A DNA stretch of 64,000 nucleotides from Catellatospora paridis (lineage in GTDB: Bacteria; Actinomycetota; Actinomycetes; Mycobacteriales; Micromonosporaceae): contig NZ_ML769314.1 in assembly GCF_009720365.1 (NCBI RefSeq), positions 425,264 through 489,263 of the forward strand, read 5' to 3'. Positions 34,242-43,448 of the stretch are shown in pieces; position 1 is the stretch's first letter, and every line of letters starts with the position of its first letter. Under the pieces are notes generated by a model. The model had not been told where the DNA came from. It worked only from the letters and a program-made list of their open reading frames with translations, and searched no databases. The translations under genes and the position numbers were made by a program.

Positions 34242-34843
34242 AGCGGGGAGCGCGCCGAGCGCGGGTGCGGGCACTGCCACCCACCTTCACCGCCGCTCGC
34301 GCGCGCGACGCCGGGATCGGCTCGCGCGACCTGCGGCACCTGGCCGACAGCGGAGACGTCGACGAACTGTCCCGCGGGGTGTATCGGCGCTCGGACGCAC
34401 CCGAGTCGGCCTACCTGGACCTGCTGGCCGTCGCCGCCCGCTGCCCGGACGGCGTGGTCTGCCTGGAGTCCGCGCTCTCCCTGCACGACCTCATCGACGA
34501 CCTGCCCGGTGAGGTCCATCTCGCGGTCGCGCGAGGGCATCACGCGCCGCACATCACCTATCCCGTGGTCGACGTGCACCGCTTCGACGACGTGACCTTC
34601 GAGATCGGGGTGGAGTTGTTCGAGGCGGCCCCGGGCGAGCACGTTCGCGTCTACAGCCCGGCCCGCAGCGTCGTCGACGCGATGCGGCTGCGGCACCGGG
34701 TCGGCGACGGGCTGGCATTGCACGCCCTGCGGCGCTACCTGCGCCGGACGGGACAGCGCGGAGTGCCGGAACTGCTGCGGCTCGCGCGATCGTTCCGGGT
34801 CGAGGGGCCGGTTCGTTTTGCCGTCGAGGCGGTGCTCGCCTGA
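34235..34843 (+). CDS. abiEi: AbiEi-like antitoxin of a type IV toxin-antitoxin system
   Basis: Antitoxin of 202 residues. An N-terminal winged-helix region (PTFTAARARDAGIGSRDLRHLADSGDVDELSRGVYRR) is typical of the AbiEi_4 family, and the C-terminal domain counters the toxin without direct binding in characterised systems. The ATG lies within the right arm of a 24-bp inverted repeat, and no ribosome binding site is present, so translation is probably leaderless. The stop overlaps the toxin start (TGATG). The pair sits between two conserved core genes (M48 protease and pimB), which suggests acquisition. Confidence 0.88.
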   Translation: MSERGARRARVRALPPTFTAARARDAGIGSRDLRHLADSGDVDELSRGVYRRSDAPESAYLDLLAVAARCPDGVVCLESALSLHDLIDDLPGEVHLAVARGHHAPHITYPVVDVHRFDDVTFEIGVELFEAAPGEHVRVYSPARSVVDAMRLRHRVGDGLALHALRRYLRRTGQRGVPELLRLARSFRVEGPVRFAVEAVLA

Positions 34844-35751
34844 TGCCCAACCCCCGCCGTGACACCACCGCCGGTCGGGTCTTCAACGACCTGCGCAATC
34901 TGGCCCTGCGCAACGGCCGCAACACCGAGGAACTGCTGATGGCGTACGCCCTCGAACGGTTCCTGCTGAGGTTGAGCATGACCGCGCCGCAGCGGTTCGT
35001 CCTCAAGGGTGGGCTGCTGCTGGCTCTGTTCGGGTCCCGCCGTCCCACGCGCGATGTCGACCTGCTGGGCCGTGGCGTCGTCAACAGCCACGAGGAGATC
35101 AGTAACGAGATCGCCCGGATCTGCGCGGTCGAGGTGGACGACGGTGTCCTGTTCGCCGCGCAGCGGATCAGGACGGCCACCATTCGCGAGGATGCCGACT
35201 ACGCGGGCGTGCGGGTGATCCTGCCTGCGTCGCTGGGGCGAGCTCAGCTCAAGCTGAGTCTCGATGTGAACTTCGGCGATCCGGTGACGCCCGGGCCGCG
35301 TCGGGTCCGGCTGGCGCAACTCCTTTCCGCCGAGACCTTCGACATGCTTGGTTACCCGATCGAGACCGTCATCGCGGAGAAGCTGACCACCGCGGTGGCC
35401 CTGGGCGACGCGAACACCCGTGACCGCGACTACGCCGACATCCACCGGCTCGTCGGCGGCAACGACCTAGCCGGCGATGCGGTCACCGAAGCGGTGCTGA
35501 AGACGGCGGCATATCGCGGGATCGAGCTGACGCCGTTGAGTCAGGTGGTCCACGACCTCGCGGAGCGCAGGCAGAGCGCCTACACCGCGTGGCGACGGCG
35601 GCAGGGCGCGGATGCCGCGGGTTATCCGGAAAGCTTCCGCGAGGTCGTTGAGGGGGTCGTGGAGTTCGCCGATCCGCTGCTCACCGGCGCGGCTGCCGGG
35701 GCGGACTGGTCGGCCGCCACACGTCGCTGGTCGGCCGGATCGGGCCGGTAG
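34843..35751 (+). CDS. abiEii: AbiEii-like nucleotidyltransferase toxin
   Basis: Toxin of 302 residues, DNA polymerase beta-type nucleotidyltransferase. Motif I is KGGLLLALFGS (K55, G64, S65), followed by RDVDL with metal-binding D71 and D73. The third acid is D141 in LSLDVNFGD, and K180 with R193-D199 (RDRDYADI) forms the C-terminal motif. All active-site residues are present, so it looks functional. Characterised relatives such as MenT-type toxins modify tRNA and block phage propagation. Translationally coupled to the antitoxin. Confidence 0.9.
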   Translation: MPNPRRDTTAGRVFNDLRNLALRNGRNTEELLMAYALERFLLRLSMTAPQRFVLKGGLLLALFGSRRPTRDVDLLGRGVVNSHEEISNEIARICAVEVDDGVLFAAQRIRTATIREDADYAGVRVILPASLGRAQLKLSLDVNFGDPVTPGPRRVRLAQLLSAETFDMLGYPIETVIAEKLTTAVALGDANTRDRDYADIHRLVGGNDLAGDAVTEAVLKTAAYRGIELTPLSQVVHDLAERRQSAYTAWRRRQGADAAGYPESFREVVEGVVEFADPLLTGAAAGADWSAATRRWSAGSGR

Positions 35752-35754
35752 GCT
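35749..35754 (+). promoter_or_regulatory. Predicted -10 box, leaderless pimB
   Basis: TAGGCT overlaps the stop codon of the AbiEii gene and lies six bases before the pimB ATG at 35761, with no ribosome binding site. It lets pimB be expressed independently of the toxin-antitoxin operon. Confidence 0.45.
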
Positions 35755-35760
35755 GCGCGG

Positions 35761-36891
35761 ATGCGCACGCTGCTGGTGACCAACGACTTCCCGCCCCGCC
35801 CTGGGGGCATCCAGCAGTTCCTGCACAACCTCGCGATCCGCCAGCCCGACGGCGAGCTCGTCGTCTACGCCTCGACCTGGCGCGACCCGAAGCAGTTCGA
35901 CGCCGAGCAGCCGTATCCGGTGGTCCGGGACCGGACCGGGGTGCTGCTGCCCACGCCACGGGTGGCGAGGCGGGTCGCCGAGCTGGCCCGCGCGGAGGGC
36001 TGCGACCGGGTCTGGTTCGGCGCTGCCGCGCCGCTCGGGTTGCTGGCCCAGGGCCTGCGCCGGCGGGCGGGGATGCAGCGGGCCGTCGGCGTCACGCACG
36101 GGCACGAGATCGGCTGGGCGGCACTGCCGGGTGCGCGCAGCGCGCTGCGCCGTATCGCCGACGGCAACGACGTGCTCACCTACCTCGGGGAGTACCAGCG
36201 CGTCCGGCTGGCCAAGGCGCTGGGGGAGCGGACCAGCCTGCAGCGGCTCGCCCCCGGTGTGGACTCGGCGATGTACCACCCCGACGTGGACGGCGCGGCG
36301 GTGCGGGCCCGGCATGGGCTCACCGGGCGCCCGGTGATCGTGTGCGTGTCCCGGCTGGTGCCGCGCAAGGGCCAGGACACGCTGGTACGCGCGCTGCCGC
36401 TGGTGCGCCGCGCGATCGGTGACGCGGCGCTGCTGCTGGTCGGCGGGGGACCGCACCGGCCCACCGTGCAGCGGCTGGCCCGCGAGCTCGACGTGGCCGA
36501 CCACGTGGTGCTGACCGGCTCCGTGCCGTGGGCCGAGCTGCCCATGCACTACGCGGCCGGCGACGTCTTCGCCATGCCGTGCCGCACTCGAAACCGGGGC
36601 CTCGACGTCGAGGGTTTGGGCATCGTCTACCTGGAGGCGTCCGCGGTGGGCCTGCCGGTGATCGCCGGCGACTCCGGTGGCGCGCCGGACGCCGTCCGCG
36701 AGGGCGAGACCGGATATGTGGTGCCCGGCCGCGACGTGGACGCACTCGCCGCCCGCCTGGTCGAGCTGCTGTCCGACGACGCGCTGCGGACCAAGATGGG
36801 CGCGGCGGGCCGCTCCTGGGTCGAGCAGGAGTGGGGCTGGGACCTCCAGGCCCGCCGCCTGCGCGCCCTCCTCACCACCGCCCCCGCCTGA
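35761..36891 (+). CDS. pimB: GDP-mannose-dependent phosphatidylinositol mannosyltransferase (PimB)
   Basis: GT4 glycosyltransferase of 376 residues. The N-terminus VTNDFPPRPGGIQQFLHNLA carries the Gly-rich acceptor loop. The C-terminal Rossmann half has VSRLVPRKGQDTL and the E-x7-E retaining motif in EGLGIVYLEASAVGLPVIAG. It resembles the mycobacterial PimB' that adds the second mannose to phosphatidylinositol on the cytosolic face of the membrane. This fits an actinomycete with phosphatidylinositol mannosides. Located directly after the AbiE pair but with its own leaderless promoter. Confidence 0.88.
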   Translation: MRTLLVTNDFPPRPGGIQQFLHNLAIRQPDGELVVYASTWRDPKQFDAEQPYPVVRDRTGVLLPTPRVARRVAELARAEGCDRVWFGAAAPLGLLAQGLRRRAGMQRAVGVTHGHEIGWAALPGARSALRRIADGNDVLTYLGEYQRVRLAKALGERTSLQRLAPGVDSAMYHPDVDGAAVRARHGLTGRPVIVCVSRLVPRKGQDTLVRALPLVRRAIGDAALLLVGGGPHRPTVQRLARELDVADHVVLTGSVPWAELPMHYAAGDVFAMPCRTRNRGLDVEGLGIVYLEASAVGLPVIAGDSGGAPDAVREGETGYVVPGRDVDALAARLVELLSDDALRTKMGAAGRSWVEQEWGWDLQARRLRALLTTAPA

Positions 36892-36984
36892 CCCCGCCTG
36901 ACTCCGCCCAAATCCACCCGAACGACCGACCCGCTTCGTGCACCCGCCCCGCCTCCGGAGGCACCCCACCCCGCGCCGGCGGCC

Positions 36985-37044
36985 GCAGTTTCGGGGAAAC
37001 TGCCGGAATCAGGCACGGCGAAGGTGCAGTTTCCCCGAAACTGC
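36985..37044. terminator. Nested inverted repeat after pimB
   Basis: Two 19-base sequences (36985-37003 and 37026-37044), GCAGTTTCGGGGAAACTGC and its exact complement, are separated by 22 bases. Each is itself a hairpin (GCAGTTT/AAACTGC around CGGGG). The region can form one long or two short stems. It lies between convergent pimB and the GCS2-like gene and is probably a bidirectional terminator. Confidence 0.7.
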
Positions 37045-37083
37045 GGGGATGGTGCAGCCCCGTGGCACGGGCTGCGGGGCGGG

Positions 37084-38562
37084 TCAGTCCTCGCGGGGCC
37101 ACTCGTGGACGGGGATGTTCTCGTGCATGTGGGTCATGTAGCGCAGCAGCATCTCGCGTAGGGCTTCGGGGCGTCCCAGGCCGCCGCGTTCCAGGCGGTG
37201 GACCGTGTCGATCTGCCAGGTCGCGCCGTTGCGGCGGAGCAGGCAGCGCTGCTCGATGATGCCCAGCAGCCGGTCCCGCTCGCGCGCCTCCACGCCCCAG
37301 CTCTCCAGGCCCTGGTGGGCCAGTGGCAGCAGCCGCCGCAGCACCAGCTCGTATGCGGTGAGGTAGCCCAGGTCGGGCCAGAACAGGTGGGCGCCGATGC
37401 CCTGCCGCGCGCCGGTGTAGAAGTTCTCGTCGGCCTGCTTGAACGGCATCCGGGACCACACCGGCAGGCCGCCCTCGGCCAGGGTGCGCACCAGCCCGAA
37501 CCAGAACGCCGCGTTGGCCATGATGTCGACGACGGTGGGGCCCGCGGGCAGCACCCGGTTCTCCACCCGTACGTGCGGCATGCCGTCGGAGACGTCGTAC
37601 ACCGGGCGGTTCCAGCGGTAGATGGTGCCGTTGTGCAGGCGCAGCTCGGTCAGCTCGGGCACCTCGCCGCCAGCGAGCTGGTCGGCGGGGTCGTCCTCGG
37701 TGCTGATCGGCAGCAGCGCGGGGAAGTAGCGGACGTTCTCCTCGAACAGGTCGAAGACCGAGGTGATCCAGCGCTCGCCGAACCAGACCCGGGGGCGTAC
37801 CCCCTGGGTCTTGATCTCTTCCGGCCGGGTGTCGGTGGCCTGCTTGAACAGCGGGATGCGGGTCTCGTGCCACAGCTCGTGCCCGAACAGGAAGGGCGAG
37901 TTGGCGGCGATGGCCAGCTGCACCCCGGCGATGGCCTGGGCGGCGTTCCAGTACGCCCCGAACTGGGCCGGGCTGACCTGCAGGTGCAGCTGGGCGCTGG
38001 TGCAGGCGGCCTCGGGCGCGATGGTGTCGGCGGTGACGTTGAGCGGGTCCGGCCCGTCGATGCTGATGCGCAGGTCCTCGCCGCGGGCGGCGAACACCTG
38101 CTCGTTGATGAGTGCGTAGCGGGGGTTGGCCGACAGCGCCGCGCCGGTCAGGTGCTCGGTGCGCAGCGTCGGCAGGATACCGATCATGGCGGTGTGCGCG
38201 CCGACGGTGCGCGCCTTGTCCTCGGCGGCGTTCAGGCTGGCCCGGATCTGCTCCTCGTACGCCGTCAGGCCGCCCTTGGCCAGCTCCCGCGGCGGAATGT
38301 TGATCTCGATGTTGAACTGGCCGAGTTCGGTGACGAACGCCGGGTCGGCGATCGCGGCGAGCACGTCGGCGTTGCGCATGGACGGCTGGCCCTGCTCGTC
38401 GACGAGGTTGAGCTCGATCTCCAGCCCGGTGAGCGGGCGCTCGAAGTCGAACTGGGACTCGCCCAGCATCAGCGCGAACACGTCCAGGCACCGGCGGACC
38501 TTCTCCCGGTACATCGCGCGGTCCGCGCGGGTGAAGACGTGCTGCTGCACCTTCTCGCCCAT
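37084..38562 (-). CDS. Glutamate-cysteine ligase-like (GCS2) carboxylate-amine ligase
   Basis: ATP-grasp-like GCS2-fold enzyme of 492 residues. Blocks are LTGLEIELNLVDEQG, LGQFNIEINIPPRELAKGG (Glu/metal site), LHLQVSPAQF and NRVLPAGPTVVDIMANAAF. Family members form gamma-glutamyl amides. Actinomycetes use mycothiol rather than glutathione, so true glutathione synthesis is doubtful. The substrate is unknown. The ATG at 38562 is preceded by a GGTGAG-like site. The 38655-38693 hairpin separates it from HIT upstream. Confidence 0.82.
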   Translation of the reverse strand: MGEKVQQHVFTRADRAMYREKVRRCLDVFALMLGESQFDFERPLTGLEIELNLVDEQGQPSMRNADVLAAIADPAFVTELGQFNIEINIPPRELAKGGLTAYEEQIRASLNAAEDKARTVGAHTAMIGILPTLRTEHLTGAALSANPRYALINEQVFAARGEDLRISIDGPDPLNVTADTIAPEAACTSAQLHLQVSPAQFGAYWNAAQAIAGVQLAIAANSPFLFGHELWHETRIPLFKQATDTRPEEIKTQGVRPRVWFGERWITSVFDLFEENVRYFPALLPISTEDDPADQLAGGEVPELTELRLHNGTIYRWNRPVYDVSDGMPHVRVENRVLPAGPTVVDIMANAAFWFGLVRTLAEGGLPVWSRMPFKQADENFYTGARQGIGAHLFWPDLGYLTAYELVLRRLLPLAHQGLESWGVEARERDRLLGIIEQRCLLRRNGATWQIDTVHRLERGGLGRPEALREMLLRYMTHMHENIPVHEWPRED

Positions 38563-38654
38563 CGGGCGCTCACCGCCCCTCACGGGATCCTTCGCTAATG
38601 TCCCATAGATCCCTGCCCGGTGGGAGCAGGACGGAAACATGCGGGCCCCGCAGG

Positions 38655-38693
38655 CGAAGGGCGCCCGACCACGGTGCGGTCGGGCGCCCTTCG
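38655..38693 (-). terminator. HIT gene terminator
   Basis: Perfect 16-base arms (38655-38670, 38678-38693), CGAAGGGCGCCCGACC and complement, around a 7-base loop. It lies just after the HIT stop on the minus strand and ends the fadD15-kinase-regulator-HIT run. Confidence 0.8.
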
Positions 38694-38724
38694 GCACGAA
38701 CCCGCCGGAGCGGGCTTCGGATGA

Positions 38725-39243
38725 TCAGGCGAGCCGGGCCAGTTCGGCCGTGATGGCCTCGCGGAGCTGGTCGTACTCCTCCGCCTTCGGGGAGACGAGG
38801 GTGTCGTGCTCCTCGGCGAAGCGCACCTCGTTCGGGTAGCGCCACACCGGGGTGTCGCGGAACTCCCGGGCCTCCCAGGAGTAGCGGGGGTGGATGTGCG
38901 CGTGCAGGTGGTGCAGCGAGTTGCCGAGGATCTCGTAGTTGAGGCGGCGGAACGCGGGGTCGAAACCGTTGCAGGCGGCGAAGACCGCCTCACCGAGCAG
39001 GCCCATGTCGGCCAGGAAGTCCGCGCGCTGGGTGCGGGACAGGTCGGTGAGGTGATCGGCGCCGTCCACGTCGGACAGCAGCACGCAGTATCCAGGCAGG
39101 TGCTGCGTGTCGCCGAAGACGGCGTATCCGCTGTTGAGCTTGGCCATGACGAGGGGGTTGTCGCCGCGCCGGGCAGCACCCAGCCGGTCGGTCCGCCAGT
39201 TGGTGAGCAGTTCGTCACCGCTGGCGTGGGCGTGCCGCCCCAT
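38725..39243 (-). CDS. HIT family protein
   Basis: Nucleotide hydrolase/transferase of 172 residues with the histidine triad HLHAHIH in the segment NSLHHLHAHIHPRY. Probably cleaves nucleoside phosphoramidates or dinucleotides. The ATG overlaps the response-regulator stop by one base (TGATG at 39241-39245). Last gene of the fadD15-kinase-regulator-HIT operon. Confidence 0.9.
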   Translation of the reverse strand: MGRHAHASGDELLTNWRTDRLGAARRGDNPLVMAKLNSGYAVFGDTQHLPGYCVLLSDVDGADHLTDLSRTQRADFLADMGLLGEAVFAACNGFDPAFRRLNYEILGNSLHHLHAHIHPRYSWEAREFRDTPVWRYPNEVRFAEEHDTLVSPKAEEYDQLREAITAELARLA

Positions 39244-39914
39244 CAGGACAGGTTCGGGGCGTCGGGCGCCTGCAGCAGGCCGAGGCGCAGCGCGGTCATC
39301 AGGGCCTGGGCGCGGTTGGCGGCGCCCAGCTTCTCGTAGAGCTTCGAGATGTGGGTCTTGGCCGTCGACTCGCTGACGAACAGCTGCTTGGCGATGCCGG
39401 AGACGCTCATGCCCTCGGCGAGCAGCTTCAGCACCTGGCCCTCGCGCGGGCTCAGCTGCGGGCCGCTCGGGGTCAGCCGGCGCTTCATGGCCTCGGCCAG
39501 GTCGGCGGCGGTGAACGCGCTGGGCGCGCTGGCCGCGTGGCGGGCCGCCGCGACGACCTCGTCGGCCGGGGCGGTCTTGGGCACGAACGCGCTGGCGCCG
39601 GCCTCGAGCGCGCCGAAGAGCTGGTCGTCGCCGGCGTACATGGTGAGCACCACGATGCCCATGGTCGAGCTGGACTTGCGCAGCGTGCGGGTGGCCTCCA
39701 GGCCGCTGCCGTCGGGCAGGCGGAGATCCATGATCACTACGTCGGGGTGCAGGGCGCCGGCCTGGCGTACGGCCTCGGCGGCGGTGCTCGCCTCGCCGAC
39801 CACCTCGAACTGGCGGTCCCGCTCGAACGCGTGGCGAAGCCCCTTGCGGATCAGGTCATGGTCGTCGACGAGCAGGACTTTGGTTCGCCCTGTCGGCACA
39901 GTACTAGTGGACAT
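39243..39914 (-). CDS. LuxR/NarL-type response regulator
   Basis: Response regulator of 223 residues. The receiver has VDDHDL, the phospho-acceptor Asp in VVIMDLRLPDG and the Lys in FVPKTAPAD. The output domain reads LSPREGQVLKLLAEGMSVSGIAKQL then VSESTAKTHISKLYEKLG. The start is the ATG at 39914 (MSTSTVPTG) with GGGGAG upstream; the ATG at 39938 is a weaker choice. Lies 53 bases after the adjacent kinase gene and is its natural partner. Confidence 0.94.
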   Translation of the reverse strand: MSTSTVPTGRTKVLLVDDHDLIRKGLRHAFERDRQFEVVGEASTAAEAVRQAGALHPDVVIMDLRLPDGSGLEATRTLRKSSSTMGIVVLTMYAGDDQLFGALEAGASAFVPKTAPADEVVAAARHAASAPSAFTAADLAEAMKRRLTPSGPQLSPREGQVLKLLAEGMSVSGIAKQLFVSESTAKTHISKLYEKLGAANRAQALMTALRLGLLQAPDAPNLS

Positions 39915-39967
39915 GCCCGCTTTCTCCCCTTCTGGCACCCGCGCTCTGGCTGTGCGGGTGACACACG

Positions 39968-41683
39968 TTATCGCGTCGCCCGGCCCTCTTGTCGAGAGGA
40001 ACCGCCCACGACCACGGCGACGGTGGTTCCCACCGGGTCCCGAGGCCTGATCTCGAGTCGGCCCCGGATACGTTCCGCCCTCTCCGCCATGATCGCAAGA
40101 CCGTAGCGTCCGTCCGTACGCTCATCGGGTATGCCGCGGCCGTCGTCGGACACTTCGATCAGGCCGTACGGCGGGTCCACGGTGCAGGTCACCCACAGAT
40201 TCGCGGCATTGGCGTGCTTTCGCGCGTTCGTGATCGCCTCCTGCGCGATCCGCAGCAGCTCGGACTCGATCGAGGCCGGCAGCCGGCCCGCCTCGTCCAG
40301 GGACAGGTTCACCTTCAGCCCGGCCTGGTTGCCCGAGATGCGGGCGAACTCGGCGATGGCCGCGGTGAGCCCGCCGTGCCGGTCCACCTCGCTGCGCAGC
40401 TCGAACAGGCTCAGTCGCAGCTCGGTGATGACCCGCGTGATCTCGGCGCGGAGCACCCGCAGCTCCTCGGCGGTGTCCTTGGCCTCCTCGGGCAGCGTCG
40501 CCTGCGCGTTGTCCACGCCGTACCCGATCATCACGAGTTCCTGGGCGACGCCGTCGTGGATCTCGCGGGCCAGCCGCTGGCGCTCCTCGTTGGTGGCGAT
40601 CGAGCGCACCTCCTCGAACAGCAGCGCGGCCTCCAGCCGCAGTGCCGCCGGGGTTGCCGCGGCCACGATCCGGCCGGTGAGCGCCGGCGGGTAGCCGTTG
40701 GTGCCGTCGCGTTCCAGGGCCACCAGGCCCACCGTGCGCACGCCGGCGATCAGGGGCACCACCACGGCCGAGACCGGGCCGGTCTGGTCGAACGAACGCA
40801 GCTGGGAGCGCCCGGAGATCTGCGGCTGCTGGCTGGCCCACGCGTCGGCGATGGCCGAGTCGGCGTCGAGGCTGGTCTCCCAGGCGGCCCGGGTCGAGGT
40901 GTCGTCGGCCTCCACGCCGAACTGGGCGAGCACCACCAGGCGGCCCGCGCCGCTGGCGGCCAGCACCGCGGCCCGCTGCGGGCGGCCGATCGGGCGCAGC
41001 TCCTCGAGCAGGTGCTCGGCGATGCTGCCCGGGTCGAGGGTGGCGCCGGGCAGCTGGCGGGCCACCTGGCGCAGCTGGGTGAGCAGCCGGGTGGCCTCCG
41101 CGTACGGCTGGGGGGTGCGGCGGATCAGCGCGGCCCGCTGCATGGCGCCGGTGGTGATGGTGCCGACCGCGGCCAGGATCAGCCACTGCGCGCAGGCGGC
41201 CAGGTAGCCGAAGTGGCTCAGCTGCCGGGTGCCGTCGGGCAGCAGGGTCAGCCAGCCCGCTACGGCCAGCGTGAGCGCGGCGACGCTGAGCAGCCCGGCC
41301 GACTCCAGCGGGCGGTGGTTGAGCATCGCGGCGGTGATCGGCACGGCCAGGTAGGGCAGGATCGCCGAGGCGCCCGCCCCGTCGGACAGCGAGTACATCT
41401 GGTCGGCGGCCAGCGCGACGGCGCTCGCGCCCAGGCCGACCAGGACCGTCTCGGCGAACCGGCCCAGCGAGGCGAGCACCGCGTGCCGGGGCGTGAGCAC
41501 CCCGGGCAGCCCGGCCAGCGCCAGCAGGGCGACCCAGCGCAGCTCCGCCCAGTCCTTGGTGGCGGCCATGATCAGCACGCCCACCAGCAGCAGCATGGTG
41601 CCGCGTACGGCGATCGCGATCAGCTGTGAGGCCGGGATGCGCCGGAGCCGGCGCTTGGGGCGCTCAGCGGTGGTAGATGGCAT
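39968..41683 (-). CDS. GAF-domain sensor histidine kinase
   Basis: NarX/DesK-class kinase of 571 residues. Five or six N-terminal membrane helices (residues about 20-190) are followed by a GAF-like region (about 210-360), the dimerisation H-box LAREIHDGVAQELV and an HATPase with ITNARKHANAAN and DDGRGIPDERTDGRYG. The gene overlaps the end of fadD15 by 20 bases, and the regulator is next. Such an arrangement suggests the pair senses membrane or acyl status, but that is inference from position. Confidence 0.93.
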   Translation of the reverse strand: MPSTTAERPKRRLRRIPASQLIAIAVRGTMLLLVGVLIMAATKDWAELRWVALLALAGLPGVLTPRHAVLASLGRFAETVLVGLGASAVALAADQMYSLSDGAGASAILPYLAVPITAAMLNHRPLESAGLLSVAALTLAVAGWLTLLPDGTRQLSHFGYLAACAQWLILAAVGTITTGAMQRAALIRRTPQPYAEATRLLTQLRQVARQLPGATLDPGSIAEHLLEELRPIGRPQRAAVLAASGAGRLVVLAQFGVEADDTSTRAAWETSLDADSAIADAWASQQPQISGRSQLRSFDQTGPVSAVVVPLIAGVRTVGLVALERDGTNGYPPALTGRIVAAATPAALRLEAALLFEEVRSIATNEERQRLAREIHDGVAQELVMIGYGVDNAQATLPEEAKDTAEELRVLRAEITRVITELRLSLFELRSEVDRHGGLTAAIAEFARISGNQAGLKVNLSLDEAGRLPASIESELLRIAQEAITNARKHANAANLWVTCTVDPPYGLIEVSDDGRGIPDERTDGRYGLAIMAERAERIRGRLEIRPRDPVGTTVAVVVGGSSRQEGRATR

Positions 41684-43448
41684 CGATCTCCTCCGCGTAC
41701 TCCTTCATCACGACCGCGCGCTTGACCTTCAGCGACGGGGTCAGCTCGCCGGTCGCCTCGGTGAAGTCACGGGGCAGGATCGAGAAGACCTTAATGCCTT
41801 CGGCCGCCGACACGGCCTTGTTGGCCTCGCTGACCGCGGCCTGGATCTCGGCGCGCAGGTCGGCGTCGTCGACCAGCGCCGAAACGGGCGTGTCCGGACG
41901 GTTGCGCGCGGCCAGCCAGCCCGGCAGCGCCTCGGGGTCGACGGTGACCAGAGCGGCGATGAACGGCTGCCGGTCGCCGACCACCATGCACTGGCTGACC
42001 AGCGCGTGGGCGCGCACCCGGTCCTCCAGTACCGCCGGTGCGACGTTCTTGCCGCCCGCGGTCACGATGATCTCCTTCTTGCGCCCGGTGATGCGCAGGA
42101 AACCGTCTTCGTCCAGCGAGCCCAGGTCTCCGGTGTGGAACCAGCCGTCGGCGTCGATCGCCTCGGCGGTGGCCGCCGGGTTGTTCCAGTAGCCCGGGAA
42201 GATGACCTCGCCGCGGGCCAGGATCTCGCCGTCGTCGGCGATGCCGATCGTCACCCCGGGCAGCGGCTGGCCGACCGTGCCGATCTTCTGCGCGCCGGCC
42301 CGGTTGAAGGTGATCGCGGGCGAGGTCTCGGTCAGGCCGTAGCCCTCCAGCACGTTGAGCCCGACCCCGCGGAAGAAGTGGCCCAGCCGGTCGCCCAGCG
42401 GCGCGCCCCCGGAGATCGCGCTGTGGCAGCGCCCGCCCAGGGCGGCCCGCAGCTTGCCGTAGACCAGCTTGTCGAAGACCGTGTGGCGCAGCCGCAGACC
42501 CAGGCCGGGACCCGAGGGCGTCTCCAGGGCCTGGCTGTACGCGATCGCGACGGCCTCGGCCCGGTCGAAGATCGCGCCCTTGCCGCCGCTGTGCGCCTTC
42601 TGCCGGGCGCCGTTGTAGACCTTCTCGAACACCCGCGGCACGCTCAGCACGAACGTGGGCTTGAACGCGCCCAGATCCTCGACCAGGTTCTTCACGTCGG
42701 CGGTGTGGCTGGTGCGCACCCGGCCCTGCACCACGCCGATCTGCAGCAGCCGCGCGAAAGCGTGCGCCAGCGGCAGGAACAGCACCGTCGAGGAGCCCTC
42801 CTGGAACAGGATGTCCAGCGCCGGGATGGCGTTGCCGATGTCGGAGAGCATGTTGCGGTGCGTCAGCACGCAGCCCTTGGGCCGGCCGGTGGTGCCGGAG
42901 GTGTAGACGATGGTGGCCGGGTCGTCGGCGCTGCCGGACTTGCGGCGCACCTCGATCTCGGCGGGGTCGACGCCCGCGCCCCGCGTCACCAGCGTGGACA
43001 GGTCGCCGCCCTCGATCTGCCACAGCCGCGTCAGGTCGACGGCGGCCTCGCGCACGGTCGCGGTGTGCGCGGCCGTCTCGGTGAAGCAGCCCACCGTACC
43101 GGAGTCGGCCAGGATCCACCGCACCTGCTCGGCACTGGAGGTCTCGTAGATCGGCACGGTGACCGCGCCGCAGGCCCAGATCGCGTAGTCGATCAGCGTC
43201 CACTCGAACCGGGTGCGGCTCATCAGGGCGACCCGGTCACCCGGCTGCACGCCCGCGGCGACCAGGCCGCGGGCCAGTGCCACCACCTCGGCGTGGAACT
43301 CGGCGCAGGTGACGTCCGCCCAGCCGGACCCGGCGCGGCGGGAGAACTGCACCAGCTGGGGCGTCTGTGCCGCGTTGTCCCACACCGGGTCGGTCAACCG
43401 GTCGGTGTCATCGACGATCACCGCCGGGGCCTGCGAAAACTGCCGCAC
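41664..43448 (-). CDS. fadD15: Long-chain fatty acid-CoA ligase (FadD15-like)
   Basis: AMP-forming acyl-CoA synthetase of 594 residues. Motifs are the P-loop TIVYTSGTTGRPKGC, the adenine-binding GLTETSP, the WFHTGDLGSLDEDGFLRITGRKK hinge (split over the A8 motif), and a C-terminal catalytic Lys region. The start is the GTG at 43448 with AAGGAG upstream; the longer frame to 43529 extends into the promoter. In mycobacteria FadD15 occurs next to the SRPBCC gene as here. Activates long-chain fatty acids for lipid synthesis or degradation. Confidence 0.92.
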   Translation of the reverse strand: MRQFSQAPAVIVDDTDRLTDPVWDNAAQTPQLVQFSRRAGSGWADVTCAEFHAEVVALARGLVAAGVQPGDRVALMSRTRFEWTLIDYAIWACGAVTVPIYETSSAEQVRWILADSGTVGCFTETAAHTATVREAAVDLTRLWQIEGGDLSTLVTRGAGVDPAEIEVRRKSGSADDPATIVYTSGTTGRPKGCVLTHRNMLSDIGNAIPALDILFQEGSSTVLFLPLAHAFARLLQIGVVQGRVRTSHTADVKNLVEDLGAFKPTFVLSVPRVFEKVYNGARQKAHSGGKGAIFDRAEAVAIAYSQALETPSGPGLGLRLRHTVFDKLVYGKLRAALGGRCHSAISGGAPLGDRLGHFFRGVGLNVLEGYGLTETSPAITFNRAGAQKIGTVGQPLPGVTIGIADDGEILARGEVIFPGYWNNPAATAEAIDADGWFHTGDLGSLDEDGFLRITGRKKEIIVTAGGKNVAPAVLEDRVRAHALVSQCMVVGDRQPFIAALVTVDPEALPGWLAARNRPDTPVSALVDDADLRAEIQAAVSEANKAVSAAEGIKVFSILPRDFTEATGELTPSLKVKRAVVMKEYAEEIDAIYHR

